A stretch of DNA of 64,000 bases from Komarekiella atlantica HA4396-MV6 (GCA_019359395.1 JAHHHK010000006.1:238967-302966), one strand, 5' to 3'; counted from the first letter of the stretch, positions 9,959-18,535 are shown. Translations and numbers: made by a program. Notes: generated by a model not told the origin, from the sequence alone.

Positions 9959-10150
9959 TTACTCTTGCGGCTGCTGATTTATTCGCTTCCGCAATTCAGC
10001 TTCAAACTCTTCATCTGTAGTGCAAAGTACACCTGGCCGCTCACTTAATCTGTCCATGTACTTGTGAAATGCTTCCGTGTCCTGTGGATGAGTCCTGACG
10101 TAACTCAAAAGTTCAGTATCAGACATTCCATCAAAATTGATTTGGCTCAC
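9959..10150 (-). CDS. Small protein, DUF6887-like (second gene of coupled pair)
   Basis: A 63-residue acidic protein (MSQINFDGMSDTELLSYVR, then HPQDTEAFHKYMDRLSERPG). The GTG start lies inside the GTGA overlap with the stop of the preceding gene, so translation is probably coupled. It resembles what I recall as the DUF6887 family, which in cyanobacteria sits next to DUF6888. The name is from memory and unchecked. The C-terminus (EEFEAELRKRINQQPQE) is a charged helix. The gene pair is followed by a strong hairpin terminator, so it forms a self-contained two-gene unit, reminiscent of toxin-antitoxin loci. No activity can be read from the sequence. Confidence 0.65.
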   Translation of the reverse strand: MSQINFDGMSDTELLSYVRTHPQDTEAFHKYMDRLSERPGVLCTTDEEFEAELRKRINQQPQE

Positions 10151-10323
10151 TTAATAAATACCTCCCCGTTCGGAAAGATTTCTACTGCAATTGTGTCTCC
10201 AATCAATACAAAAATTCGCTTAGTACGTTCATCCATCCGAACTATGTTGATTGATTGCATCAAATTATTTGCCGCTACACATCTGCGATACAGCGCTCGT
10301 AACTGCTCTGGTGTTGGTTCCAT
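10147..10323 (-). CDS. Small protein, DUF6888-like (first gene of coupled pair)
   Basis: A 58-residue open frame starting MEPTPEQLRALYRRCVAANN and ending AVEIFPNGEVFIK. The ATG at 10323 is preceded by GGAAGAT. It overlaps the next gene by four bases (GTGA). The middle (SINIVRMDERTKRIFVLIG) predicts beta strands. I recall this as the DUF6888 family, usually adjacent to DUF6887 in cyanobacteria; the name was not verified. Function is unknown. The tight coupling suggests that the two products act together. Confidence 0.65.
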   Translation of the reverse strand: MEPTPEQLRALYRRCVAANNLMQSINIVRMDERTKRIFVLIGDTIAVEIFPNGEVFIK

Positions 10324-10541
10324 ATCTTCCTGGGATCCAAAAATTTCTCAAAAAAAGTCCAGTAGCCCTTGATTTCCGACAAGTCTGAATTTACGACGAA
10401 GGATATAAATCAAAAGCGATCGCTCCGACTACCAATCAATGCGATCGCTTTCTGTAGACAAAACTCGCTACCGCTGCACCAATGCCTCTATCCGGCACTC
10501 AGGCTTCTCTTTGCCGACGGCGCTGGCTCCCCTTGAGCCTT

Positions 10542-11348
10542 TTAACGGAAGTTCCCAGGATTTAGCCGAGTGGGAGTTTGAGAGCGTTGAGGTTGACGAC
10601 GTGCTACTCCATTGCGTAGGTTTCTGGCTGTACCACCATCTTTAGGATCAAGGTAAGGTTTCAAATTAATCCCACTTCTAGATGAAGTAACTCGATTATT
10701 GCCACCACCTAAAAGTGTGCGACCTAAGTTGTATAATTCGTTTGCTCCTCCCTGATTGCGATCGCCATAAGTATTAACAGCTGTGGTTTGCTGTCCGCTA
10801 TCAGCAGTAGTCAGGTTTTGGAAAACGCTATTGCGTACCACATAAGCGTCTTTGCCACGCGGTACTGTCAGCACAATTCTACAACTGGGGTCAGCCTCAG
10901 TTGTCACGCAAACAATATTTTCTCTATTTTGTACGCCTGTTTGGAGTTCTTGTAAACCATCTTGGCGATAAGATTCTAAGCGATTAGCAATGGTTTGACA
11001 GCGAAGTTGTGAATTCCAACCACCACCCAAAGCCGCTGGAGCCGCCCAAGGAAAGTATTGACCTGGTTGACTTTGTGGCTGATACATCACAGTGTACTGT
11101 CCATTATAATACTGACAGCCAAACCGAGTCACACCGTCAGCGGAGGGTGAACTAGTTGTACTTGTAGTTGATGTGTCTATTGGTATTGGTCTGTTTATTG
11201 GTGTTGATGTGCCGCCTGATGGGATTGTTGGCACTACTACACCATCCGAGTTAGAAGAATCATATTGAGCAAGTGCTGCGGAATTGCCCAAACATAAGCA
11301 TAAGCCAAGACCGCTCAGAGAGATAAATTTAACTAGTTGTGATGACAT
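10542..11348 (-). CDS. COP23-domain exported protein
   Basis: A 268-residue protein with a signal peptide (LSGLGLCLCLGNSAALA, cleavage after ALA), a Ser/Thr/Pro-rich linker (about residues 35-75), and a COP23-type domain (about 75-190) with the family pattern FGCQYYNGQYTVMYQ, PWAAP, RCQTIANRLESY, ENIVCVTT, CRIVLTVPRGKDA. Four cysteines (in FGCQ, LRCQ, IVCV and SCRI) could form two disulfides. COP23 was described as a circadian oscillating protein in cyanobacteria, and its biochemical role is not known. The C-terminal tail is basic and low in complexity. The last codons lie next to dispersed-repeat-like sequence at 10495-10550. Confidence 0.8.
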   Translation of the reverse strand: MSSQLVKFISLSGLGLCLCLGNSAALAQYDSSNSDGVVVPTIPSGGTSTPINRPIPIDTSTTSTTSSPSADGVTRFGCQYYNGQYTVMYQPQSQPGQYFPWAAPAALGGGWNSQLRCQTIANRLESYRQDGLQELQTGVQNRENIVCVTTEADPSCRIVLTVPRGKDAYVVRNSVFQNLTTADSGQQTTAVNTYGDRNQGGANELYNLGRTLLGGGNNRVTSSRSGINLKPYLDPKDGGTARNLRNGVARRQPQRSQTPTRLNPGNFR

Positions 11349-11419
11349 GAATCATCCTCCAGTGGAAGTAGGTAGGGAATTGATAGTTTAAGTGACGAAT
11401 AGTTTTGTGTTTTGATTCA

Positions 11420-13003
11420 TTAAGAACTTGACTTTTTTTCTTCTCGCTCTTTTTTCTCTTTAAGTAGCTGTTTCACCCGCGCTTTAATTTCTGCATGACG
11501 CCCAACTCCTTCATAGGTGTAGCGGTTATATTTACTACGAGAAATCAGGTTTTCTATATCACTAACTCGCTCGTTACCGCCTGGGTGCGAAGACAACCAA
11601 CTAGGAGGAGCATTTTTCTGTTGTTTGTCTAGTGTAACCATCAAATTACGCAAGCCATCAGCAGCGTAGCCAGTAGCAACAATCAGGCGTGTGCCGAGAG
11701 TATCTGCTTGACGTTCCATGTCGCGGCTGTAACTGAGTGCAAAAAGTTGACCAATGGTTCCACCCAGAGGTATGTACTGGGTAACGTTAGCAATCAGGTT
11801 GCCTTGGGTAACTAATTGAAAGCCGTGGGATAAGACTACATGGGATAATTCATGACCGATTAACCCAGCTATTTCTGCTTCTGAGTTAGTTTTGGCGATC
11901 GCACCTGCATTTAGAAAAATTTTACCCCCAGGTAATGCAAAGGCATTGAGGCTTTCCTCTGGAATTACAAAAAACTCGTATTTAAACTCATCACGTCCAG
12001 CTACCTTCGCCAATTTCTGCCCGATTTCATTGACGTATCCCAAAACATTTTCGTCTTTAATGATATTGAGCTGTTTTTTCGCCTGCTTCGCCACCGATTC
12101 ACCTATTGCTTCTTCACCTTGTAGCAACATGATGGTAGAGTCAAGGGCAGAAAAAGGCCCCAGAAGACTGCCAGTGACGGCGTAACCTAATGCACCTGTA
12201 ATAATGTTACCTAAGACATTACCTCTAATTTCTTCTCTGATATGAGATTTGTAGCGTTTGAGATTTTCTTGGGCTAGCTTTGTAAATTCAGGTGCTTGCG
12301 GATTTTGGGGGTTGAGAATCGCAAATTGACGCGCTGCTAAAGAAGCTTCCATCCATTTTTTTTCCCCAGCGAGGGCTGTAACTCTAGCTTTAATCAATTC
12401 TGGTTGATCAGGATAAATAGAAGTCGCACGTTCTAATACATCTAATGCTGCTTGGGGACGATCGTATTGCTTCAATACTTCAGCATATCGAATATGACCA
12501 AGGATAAATTCTGGATTCTTTTCTACCAACAGTTGCAGAGGTACTAAAGTTCTTGTTTGAAGTTTAGTTGCTATCCCTGCCTCTGCTTCCCGCCAGTATA
12601 CTTTACCACCTGGGGATAGTTGCGTTGGGTCAGCGATCGCTGCTTTGCGTCCTTCAGGTATACTTATCTTTGCAAAAGGTTCTTTTACCTGGCGATACAG
12701 TTTTTCCGCTTCTGGGATTTGTCCCGCCAAATAAAGCTTGTCTGCTTCTATCAGTTTTTGCTGACGGGCGATTTCTTCAGGAGTGGGTACAGTTTCCTGT
12801 GCCGAATCTGGCTTTTTTTGTTCGCTGGCTTCCGGGGTTTCTGGGTTGGATGAACGTTGCAACGCGTCCTGAATACTAGACGCCGCAGGTTCTTGTGCGG
12901 GAACAGGTGCTATCGGTTGTGTCAGGATAATCAAAATCGATGTCCCAACTGATAGTAGTACCCAGTTTAAGGCTAGCAGTAGAGACTTCCAGGTTCGTTT
13001 CAT
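11420..13003 (-). CDS. M48 family zinc metallopeptidase with N-terminal TPR region
   Basis: A 527-residue protein. It has an N-terminal signal/anchor segment (LLLALNWVLLSVGTSILIIL), a Pro/Glu-rich linker, TPR-like helices (about residues 85-250), and an M48 domain with the zinc motif HELSH in IGHELSHVVLSHG near residue 387 and the third ligand region ERQADTLG near 430. This is the BepA/YfgC-like arrangement in which TPRs accompany an M48 protease, although here the TPRs come first. A role in outer-membrane or periplasmic protein quality control is likely. All catalytic residues are present, in contrast to the M48-like protein at 31975-34263. It lies 71 bases before the COP23 gene on the same strand, so an operon is possible. 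Confidence 0.87.
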   Translation of the reverse strand: MKRTWKSLLLALNWVLLSVGTSILIILTQPIAPVPAQEPAASSIQDALQRSSNPETPEASEQKKPDSAQETVPTPEEIARQQKLIEADKLYLAGQIPEAEKLYRQVKEPFAKISIPEGRKAAIADPTQLSPGGKVYWREAEAGIATKLQTRTLVPLQLLVEKNPEFILGHIRYAEVLKQYDRPQAALDVLERATSIYPDQPELIKARVTALAGEKKWMEASLAARQFAILNPQNPQAPEFTKLAQENLKRYKSHIREEIRGNVLGNIITGALGYAVTGSLLGPFSALDSTIMLLQGEEAIGESVAKQAKKQLNIIKDENVLGYVNEIGQKLAKVAGRDEFKYEFFVIPEESLNAFALPGGKIFLNAGAIAKTNSEAEIAGLIGHELSHVVLSHGFQLVTQGNLIANVTQYIPLGGTIGQLFALSYSRDMERQADTLGTRLIVATGYAADGLRNLMVTLDKQQKNAPPSWLSSHPGGNERVSDIENLISRSKYNRYTYEGVGRHAEIKARVKQLLKEKKEREEKKSSS

Positions 13004-13096
13004 ACTGAGATTTACCTTTGCAAAAGGCTCTTTTTTTAAATCTTATGAGGAATTACCAAAATACATCTAAAGCGATCGCAAGCCTTTTCAAGGTGT

Positions 13097-13253
13097 AAGA
13101 GGATGTCTGAGAAGTCAAAATTGTCATGCTGAATGAAGCGATAGCGTAATGAAGCATCTTAGAAATTAACGGACAATAGAGATTCTTCCTTCCGCTCTGC
13201 TCCAGTCAGAATGACAAAATATACCATTACCTAGCTTTTCAGACATCCTCTTA
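13097..13253. mobile_element. MITE-like element with 18-19 bp terminal inverted repeats
   Basis: The left end reads taagaggatgtctgagaag and the right end is its inverse complement with one mismatch (cttttcagacatcctctta). The element is 157 bases long, has no open frame and carries internal imperfect palindromes around gctgaatgaagcg. The ends are TA, so a TA target duplication may be included. It lies between the M48 and Uma2 genes. The rest of the 13004-13400 gap shows nothing else. Confidence 0.6.
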
Positions 13254-13400
13254 GTGCCTTGGTGGTTCAAATGTGAATTTTTTAACCACTAAGACATGAA
13301 GGTGAAAAGCCTAAAATTCGGTAAATTTTTTTTGGGATGTTTACTTACCTTGAAAGAGCTACAGAGTAACCCAAATACTTGTAAATTTTGTCTATATATG

Positions 13401-14132
13401 CTATGGCAAATTATTTGGATCAATGCCTTGAGATTGTAAATAGGCGATTAGCCGTTCTTTTTGCTGGCGTTCTTGTTCAATTTGTTCCACTGCCCAAAGT
13501 AACAAATTACCTGCCTCATCCCACCAGCGCAACCAGTAACCAGTACGGGCTTCTTTTGTTCCTTGCCAAGTTCCCAAGAATAAGCCCATTGAATCAATCC
13601 AATGACGACCATTTTCATCAGGTTGCTTTAACTCATAGCGCCTGTTTTCGAGTTGGTAAAATTCTAACAAACCGCCATTTGGATCAAAAATGACGTAAAT
13701 TGGGACTTGAAGAATCTGCTCGTAAAAAAACCATTTCCCTGGTGGATAGGTTCGCTTGAAAGAGTATTCTCCACCCTCAGTGTCAGAGAGAAATTCCATC
13801 ACTACCGCCGGAATATCACCCTCTAAATTGGGTGTATAGCTTTTGCGTTCTCCTAAAACCTGATTTACCAATGGCACATAAACCCAGTCGGGTGCTTTCG
13901 CTACAAATTGTCCGTTTATCGTCGCGCAAAGTCCAAAATTCGAGGCTATCAACATCTGCGGTTGGATGAAACCACTTATCTCAAGGCTTTCGCGCAAAGC
14001 ACCAGCCAATAGTGGCTGACCTGTATTTTCCACTGGTTCATCCTCTAACTGAAAATCTGCGGGCAATGCTTCCCAAGATATTACCAGTTCTGTTGAAGAT
14101 TTAGCTTCACCGAGTTGGGTTGCCATAAACAC
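13401..14132 (-). CDS. Uma2 family (DUF820) restriction-endonuclease-fold protein
   Basis: A 243-residue protein of the Uma2/DUF820 family, greatly expanded in cyanobacteria and assigned to the PD-(D/E)XK nuclease fold. Visible features are WVYVPLVNQVLGE, the acidic VVMEFLSDTEGGEYSFKRTY and YVIFDPNGGLLEFYQLENRRYELK, followed by a short coiled-coil tail (VEQIEQERQQKERLIAYLQ). The middle block DTEGGEYSFKRTYPPGKWFFY is the usual conserved core of the longer Uma2 subgroup. The biological role is unknown. Many members are thought to be mobile or selfish genes. The gene stands alone. Confidence 0.8.
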   Translation of the reverse strand: MFMATQLGEAKSSTELVISWEALPADFQLEDEPVENTGQPLLAGALRESLEISGFIQPQMLIASNFGLCATINGQFVAKAPDWVYVPLVNQVLGERKSYTPNLEGDIPAVVMEFLSDTEGGEYSFKRTYPPGKWFFYEQILQVPIYVIFDPNGGLLEFYQLENRRYELKQPDENGRHWIDSMGLFLGTWQGTKEARTGYWLRWWDEAGNLLLWAVEQIEQERQQKERLIAYLQSQGIDPNNLP

Positions 14133-14227
14133 CCCCTTTTATTGATTTGTCTTTATTTTATGGGCGATCGCAGTATTTGTAGCTCCTAAAAACTGAACTG
14201 CACTTGTTTGATGACGCAACATTACAC

Positions 14228-14380
14228 TACTCGCCGTTTGGATGCGATGCCTGTCTTGAAAAGTTTGGAGACGCTCCTCTCTTGGGAGGTTCTGAGCGCC
14301 GTTGAACGGCGCTCCGTCGCTACCGCTTGCGCTAACGCTGGACGCCGGCGCTACGGCGGGCAAAGCCAACGCATAAGAAT
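14228..14380. repeat. Dispersed Nostoc repeat block
   Basis: It contains gatgcctgtcttgaaaagttt, the exact inverse complement of a segment in the block at 29883-30336, plus nested palindromes (gcgccgttgaacggcgc, cgccggcgctacggcg). Frames across it are chance frames. It lies between psb34 and the Uma2 gene. Confidence 0.65.
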
Positions 14381-14387
14381 AAAACAC

Positions 14388-14414
14388 AAAAAACCCCGGC
14401 GACACTAGCCGAGG
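14388..14414 (-). terminator. Rho-independent terminator of psb34
   Basis: On the minus strand cctcggc pairs with gccgggg around a short loop and is followed by six T. It lies 55 bases past the psb34 stop. Confidence 0.7.
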
Positions 14415-14469
14415 TAAGGGGAGAAGTACGAATGATGATGAGATACAGCGATACCGAAATCGAAAAATC

Positions 14470-14640
14470 TTAGCTAACGCTAAAACCAACCAAAACTAAA
14501 GTGGTGACAATTAAAGTCGCAAAAACACCTTGTAAAACGTATTTACGTTGTTCCCAAATTGCAGGGTACTCAGCGCAGTAAACCTGGGGTTCAGTTGCGT
14601 AGTTATTAAGAACGCCGTCTTCATTTACTGTAGTGTACAT
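14470..14640 (-). CDS. psb34: Photosystem II assembly protein Psb34 (Ssl1498 family)
   Basis: A 56-residue protein starting MYTTVNEDGVLNNYATEPQV. It has a soluble N-terminus, the conserved 'LNN(F/Y)A.EP' motif, and one transmembrane helix at the C-terminus (VLQGVFATLIVTTLVLVGFSV). This is the Ssl1498/Psb34 family of single-helix proteins, related in style to Hlips, that bind assembly intermediates of photosystem II near CP47. A longer frame begins upstream at 14706, but the start at 14640 matches the family length and has GAGAAAA upstream. It has its own terminator downstream and the terminator of the DUF1611 gene upstream, so it is monocistronic. Confidence 0.82.
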   Translation of the reverse strand: MYTTVNEDGVLNNYATEPQVYCAEYPAIWEQRKYVLQGVFATLIVTTLVLVGFSVS

Positions 14641-14713
14641 AGTTTTTTCTCTTTTTTGTTTAGTTATGTAAATAAATATAACGACTTTGTTACAAATAGT
14701 CAACATGGCTTGA

Positions 14714-14755
14714 CAAAAAAAGGCTGATAGTAACCATAAAAGTTACTTATCAGCG
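14714..14755 (-). terminator. Rho-independent terminator of the DUF1611 operon
   Basis: On the minus strand gctgataagtaac and gttactatcagc form a stem around a seven-base loop, followed by seven T. It lies about 90 bases past the stop of the gene at 14842. Confidence 0.8.
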
Positions 14756-14841
14756 ATGGGGGATTTAGATGAAGTTATTCTAGCCAGCGTCATCTCACAA
14801 AAGAATTCGGCAATAGATTGAGGTGTGAGCAATACCAGAAC

Positions 14842-15888
14842 TTAACTCTTCATCACCGCATCCAACAACACCCCAGCATCAAAGCGCACTACATCGGTGC
14901 AAGGTAGCCCGGTTTCTGCTATTGTTTGAGCGATCGCATCAGTAGCCGCAGACTCATCTAAATGAGCTGTATTAAGCGCTATACCGACTACAGGAACAGT
15001 TCCAAAAGCACCACCAGCACTAGCGACAGTCTCATAAAGCTGGATCACTTCTGGTAATGGTGGTATTAGTACATGGGGATGATTACGCACATGAACTTGT
15101 CCCGCCCGATGTACTAGCACTAGTTGGGTTGGTTGCGAGCCACGGATTAAAGGTAAGGTAGCTGTTGAACCAGGATGCAGCAGTGAACCTTGTCCTTCAA
15201 CGTGCAAAATATCGTAGTTTTTGCCATAGCGCATAACTATCTGTTCTACAGCACCAGCGGCAAAATCTACCCGCACTGCATCCAAAGCTACACCATCCCC
15301 TTCTAACATCACACCAGTTTGACCTGTAGCCAGGAATTTAGAACGCCAGCCCCGAAGTTTTGATGCCCAATGTAGTTCTAGACTAGTTGACATTTTACCG
15401 ATCGCCATGTCGGTTCCCACAGTCAACACTCGCCGACAGGGTAAGGTGCGTGCCATCCCACTAGCAACACTTAAATTAGATGGCTCTTTCCGCACATCCC
15501 AAATTAATTGTCCAGGTTTGAGCAGTGCATTTAACTCAGGTATATTTGCCATTGGTATGTGCAAACCGTTTACCAGCGACATCCCAGCTTTTAGCGCATC
15601 CTTAATCTCATGCCAGTAATCATCTGGTACAGCACCACCTCCTGGTGCTATGCCAATTACCAAGACTTCTGGCTCATATTCTAGAGCTGCGGCTACTGAT
15701 GCCACAATCGGCACATCACGCTTGATACCTGTTAATTCTGGCAAAGATTTGCCAGCAGTCTCACGATCAATTACTGCTACGATTGGGGCTTCACTGTAGC
15801 GTAAAATTGCCAGCCCTGTTTTGCCGTGAGTTCCGCTAATTCCCTCATGCAATAAGATAGCTACTCGTTGATTAAGTGGCAGACGCAC
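14842..15888 (-). CDS. DUF1611 family protein (DgcN-like N-acyltransferase/ligase)
   Basis: About 348 residues from the GTG at 15888 (VRLPLNQRVAILLHEG), which overlaps the epimerase gene by 17 bases and has GGGGG upstream. An ATG at 15966 would add 26 poorly conserved residues and a 95-base overlap. The protein has the DUF1611 N-terminal Rossmann-like part and a C-terminal P-loop-type domain with GTDMAIGKMSTS. Next come LATGQTGVM, VEGQGSLLHPG and a final GIALNT. Family members encoded beside dipeptide or N-acyl-Glu epimerases include DgcN, reported to act in D-glutamate catabolism. The assignment to that reaction is inference from the gene pair. Confidence 0.78.
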   Translation of the reverse strand: MRLPLNQRVAILLHEGISGTHGKTGLAILRYSEAPIVAVIDRETAGKSLPELTGIKRDVPIVASVAAALEYEPEVLVIGIAPGGGAVPDDYWHEIKDALKAGMSLVNGLHIPMANIPELNALLKPGQLIWDVRKEPSNLSVASGMARTLPCRRVLTVGTDMAIGKMSTSLELHWASKLRGWRSKFLATGQTGVMLEGDGVALDAVRVDFAAGAVEQIVMRYGKNYDILHVEGQGSLLHPGSTATLPLIRGSQPTQLVLVHRAGQVHVRNHPHVLIPPLPEVIQLYETVASAGGAFGTVPVVGIALNTAHLDESAATDAIAQTIAETGLPCTDVVRFDAGVLLDAVMKS

Positions 15889-16924
15889 TATATTGTACCC
15901 CCAAGCCTGGTGAATCGTTTGGCAAAATTCTCCCCTCTTGCACCAATGCACCCATGAAGGGGTCATCAATTAAGTTAAGGTGACTGTCTAAATCTAGATA
16001 ATCAGCTAGTGGGGCTAGCTGTGCCGCTGCCGTATTTGCTAGCGCACTATCGGAATAGCAACCGAACATCACTTGTAACCCATAGGCTCGCGCTGTATGT
16101 ACCATCCGCATTGCCTCGCTTAAGCCCCCAGATTTCATCAGTTTGATGTTAACGCCATCCACGTAGTTTGCCAAATGGGGAATATCGGAACTGGTAAAGC
16201 AACTTTCATCAACAAAGATGGGTATGGATGAATGCTCTTTGAGTTTTGCTAAACTTGTTTCTTGCCCCCGTGGCAATGGCTGTTCTACATACTTTATACC
16301 TAATTCAGCCAGCCAACTGCACATTTCAATAGCATCAGCCAAATTCCAACCCCCATTTGCATCAACGAATAATTCTGGTTCAGGCGCTTCTTCTCGCACT
16401 GCCAATAGCATCTTTTTATCTGCATCTATGCCATCTGGATTACCTAACTTCACCTTGAAAAGGCGGACATCAGTAAATTGCAACCAGTCCCGCGCCCTAG
16501 CCCTAGCCCCTTCTGGTGAATTAATCCCTATTGTGACTGAAGTTGGTACTATGGCATTGCGATCAAGTCCCCAAATTTGCCACAGCGGTAGCCCTACGCA
16601 CTTACCCAGCCAGTCATGCATCGCCATATCTAATGCTGCTTTGACAGAAGAAGGAACCTGCCGTTTTATTAACACCTGCTCAATTTGCTGTCTCTGTAAG
16701 GGGCTGAATGCTTGTAATATTGGCGCAACTTGCTGCAAGGCATCTTTAATTGTGTCAGTTGATTGCTTGCGATCGCCTATACTAAATGGCGACGCTTCCC
16801 CCCACCCTTCAATACCATCTTGCGAAATCTTTACCCATATATTCGTTGTCTGTGCCGTTGTGCCTCGACTAATAGTTAATGGAAATCTTTTATTGACTGT
16901 AAATAAATTTACATTAATTTGCAT
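15872..16924 (-). CDS. Dipeptide (L-Ala-D/L-Glu type) epimerase, enolase superfamily
   Basis: A 350-residue member of the muconate-lactonizing/enolase superfamily. The capping domain (1-120) is followed by the barrel, with the catalytic lysine motif FKVKLG near residue 158, metal ligands in FVDANGGW (near 190), the YVEQPLP strand, VDESCF (near 240) and the second lysine in NIKLMKSGGL (near 265). This is the Ala-Glu epimerase/DgcA subgroup. It acts on the alpha-carbon of Glu in dipeptides or N-acylated Glu. It sits first in a two-gene operon with DUF1611 downstream, a pairing known from murein dipeptide or D-Glu catabolism. The substrate here is unproven. Confidence 0.87.
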   Translation of the reverse strand: MQINVNLFTVNKRFPLTISRGTTAQTTNIWVKISQDGIEGWGEASPFSIGDRKQSTDTIKDALQQVAPILQAFSPLQRQQIEQVLIKRQVPSSVKAALDMAMHDWLGKCVGLPLWQIWGLDRNAIVPTSVTIGINSPEGARARARDWLQFTDVRLFKVKLGNPDGIDADKKMLLAVREEAPEPELFVDANGGWNLADAIEMCSWLAELGIKYVEQPLPRGQETSLAKLKEHSSIPIFVDESCFTSSDIPHLANYVDGVNIKLMKSGGLSEAMRMVHTARAYGLQVMFGCYSDSALANTAAAQLAPLADYLDLDSHLNLIDDPFMGALVQEGRILPNDSPGLGVQYSASAT

Positions 16925-17063
16925 ACTTGTGCTGCATATTATGTTAAAGCAAAAGCCAGTGTAAGTTCAAAGTATAGATTATCTGATGTATCTGTTATAC
17001 TTTTTTACATTCATTGCTTAATTACTAAAGTTTTTATACCTTATTTTATTTGTTACTTAGTCT

Positions 17064-17618
17064 ATGAACGACTTAAAAAAATGGAAAACTTTGAAATCAA
17101 AAATGGTCTTAGATCATCGTTGGTGTAAGGTAAGGCAAGATGAAATAGAGTTACCTAACGGTAAAATTGTAGATGATTACTTTGTCAGTATTAAACCAGA
17201 CGTTGCCTTGGTTTTACCTATAACTAGTAGTAGAGAAATTGTTTTCGTCCGGCAATATAGACACGCTGTAGGTGGATTTTTTTTAGAATTACCAGCAGGA
17301 AGTTTCGATCCAACAAAAGAGAGCGCCGAAGCAGCAGCAATTAGAGAACTAGCAGAAGAAACTGGTTATATTTCCCAAGAAATTAGAAAAATAATAACTT
17401 TATACGATAAGCCAAGCAAAGATACTAATCAAATACATTTATTTATAGCAGAAAATGTGATAAAAACTGGGGAACAAGAACTAGACATTACAGAAGAGAT
17501 TGAAGTTGTATTAATTCCTATAGAATCTGTTTTAGATAAAGTGTCTCAAGGTGAAATATCTGTTGCAGGAACTATTGCAGCTCTTTTATTAGGCTTACAA
17601 TCTCTTACTGATTCATAA
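17064..17618 (+). CDS. Nudix hydrolase (ADP-ribose pyrophosphatase-like)
   Basis: A 184-residue protein with a complete Nudix box beginning GSFDPTKESAEAAAIRELA and ending EETGY (Gx5Ex7REUxEExGU) near residues 80-102. The upstream FVRQYRHAVGGFFLELPAG is the typical lead-in of the ADP-sugar pyrophosphatase subgroup. It probably hydrolyses ADP-ribose or similar nucleoside diphosphate derivatives in the cytoplasm. It is AT-rich compared with its neighbours, is divergently transcribed from the epimerase operon, and has no partner gene. The ATG at 17064 gives the usual length for the family. Confidence 0.87.
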   Translation: MNDLKKWKTLKSKMVLDHRWCKVRQDEIELPNGKIVDDYFVSIKPDVALVLPITSSREIVFVRQYRHAVGGFFLELPAGSFDPTKESAEAAAIRELAEETGYISQEIRKIITLYDKPSKDTNQIHLFIAENVIKTGEQELDITEEIEVVLIPIESVLDKVSQGEISVAGTIAALLLGLQSLTDS

Positions 17619-17625
17619 TCAATGT

Positions 17626-17655
17626 AGCTTTTTTATATTTTTTCATAAAAAAGCT
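17626..17655 (+). terminator. Terminator-like hairpin after the Nudix gene
   Basis: Inverted repeat agcttttttat/ataaaaaagct, eight bases after the stop. The stem itself is T-rich, and no further T-run follows, so efficiency is uncertain. Confidence 0.5.
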
Positions 17656-17896
17656 TGAGGCGAATTGCATCTAGACTTTTTATACCAAATTTTTTGGGTA
17701 TTTTTATAGAAAATGGTATTCATAGATTTTAACTATAATAAGTTTTTGGGGTAGTACTTATAAGTTATTTGTAGAGTGTTTAGAGTTAGGTTCGCGTAGA
17801 TGATATTCGAGGTAAGTCTCTCAGGGGCGATCGCAGCATCAACACATCATTATTCTACGTTCTCCTGAGAGATTGACGATTTTTGGACGAGACTGC

Positions 17897-18535
17897 TTAC
17901 TCTGGACTCAAATTACACTGCTTTTTTTCAAGTGAACAAATTGCTCGTTTACCTTGTAAACGCTCTCTCCTCTGTAAAATTTGAACATTACCATACAGAA
18001 TAACTTGCCCTCCTGTTGGCACATATCGAATCTCATCAGCACTGGCTTGAATTTGAGCTTCTGGATATGCCCAAGCAGCGTTGCCGATTGCCCTGACTTC
18101 TTTTGTACTCTCATCGTAGTCTTGAACATCTGAGGTGATGGTACTTTGTCCCTTTTCGATCAATTGAGCAAGAGTCTGCGCGTTTGCTTTTGTATCATCC
18201 TTTGAGTAGAGGAATGCTGAAAACCATTCAAGAATTCGCCCTGAAGTCATAGTTGGAATAACGAAAACAGCAGCGATCGCAAGTAAAGCACAAGCGACTA
18301 GAGAGGCGCGGCAATTTAACCGCCCAAGCAAAAAGTTTATTCGATTCACTCGCTGATGGGTCTTTTGATTTGAAGTTGATTGGTGAGCCTGTAATAGTTC
18401 GGCTTCTAGTTGAGCCTGAAATGTCGGATCTGGCTTAATACTTTCTGCAACATTAGTCAGATGTGAAAGGAAATCTACATCTTGCTGGGAAAGATTGGTA
18501 GGTCGATTGTGTCTAGAATTCATAGTTTTACTCAC
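17897..18535 (-). CDS. Putative anti-sigma factor with LptA-like C-terminal segment
   Basis: A 212-residue protein with one transmembrane helix (ASLVACALLAIAAVFVIPT, about residues 78-97). The N-terminal cytoplasmic part starts with a helical region (LSQQDVDFLSHLTNVAESIK) as in membrane anti-sigma factors. The extracytoplasmic part ends ADEIRYVPTGGQVILYGNV, then QILQRRERLQGKRAIC, a repeat pattern like OstA/LptA proteins. It overlaps the ECF sigma gene by eight bases and starts at GTG 18535 (an ATG at 18523 is the alternative). Translational coupling and topology support an anti-sigma role, while the LptA resemblance suggests sensing of envelope lipid or glycan state. Both points are inference. 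Confidence 0.6.
   Translation of the reverse strand: MSKTMNSRHNRPTNLSQQDVDFLSHLTNVAESIKPDPTFQAQLEAELLQAHQSTSNQKTHQRVNRINFLLGRLNCRASLVACALLAIAAVFVIPTMTSGRILEWFSAFLYSKDDTKANAQTLAQLIEKGQSTITSDVQDYDESTKEVRAIGNAAWAYPEAQIQASADEIRYVPTGGQVILYGNVQILQRRERLQGKRAICSLEKKQCNLSPE

Noticed and set aside
14139..14489. 116-codon minus-strand frame between Uma2 and psb34
   Set aside because: It runs through a dispersed-repeat block and a terminator and has no family-like features.
15888..15969. Upstream start for the DUF1611 protein
   Set aside because: It would overlap the epimerase by 95 bases and add residues without family character; GTG 15888 is preferred.
16218..16964. 248-codon plus-strand frame
   Set aside because: Antisense to the epimerase gene, which has all enolase-superfamily motifs.
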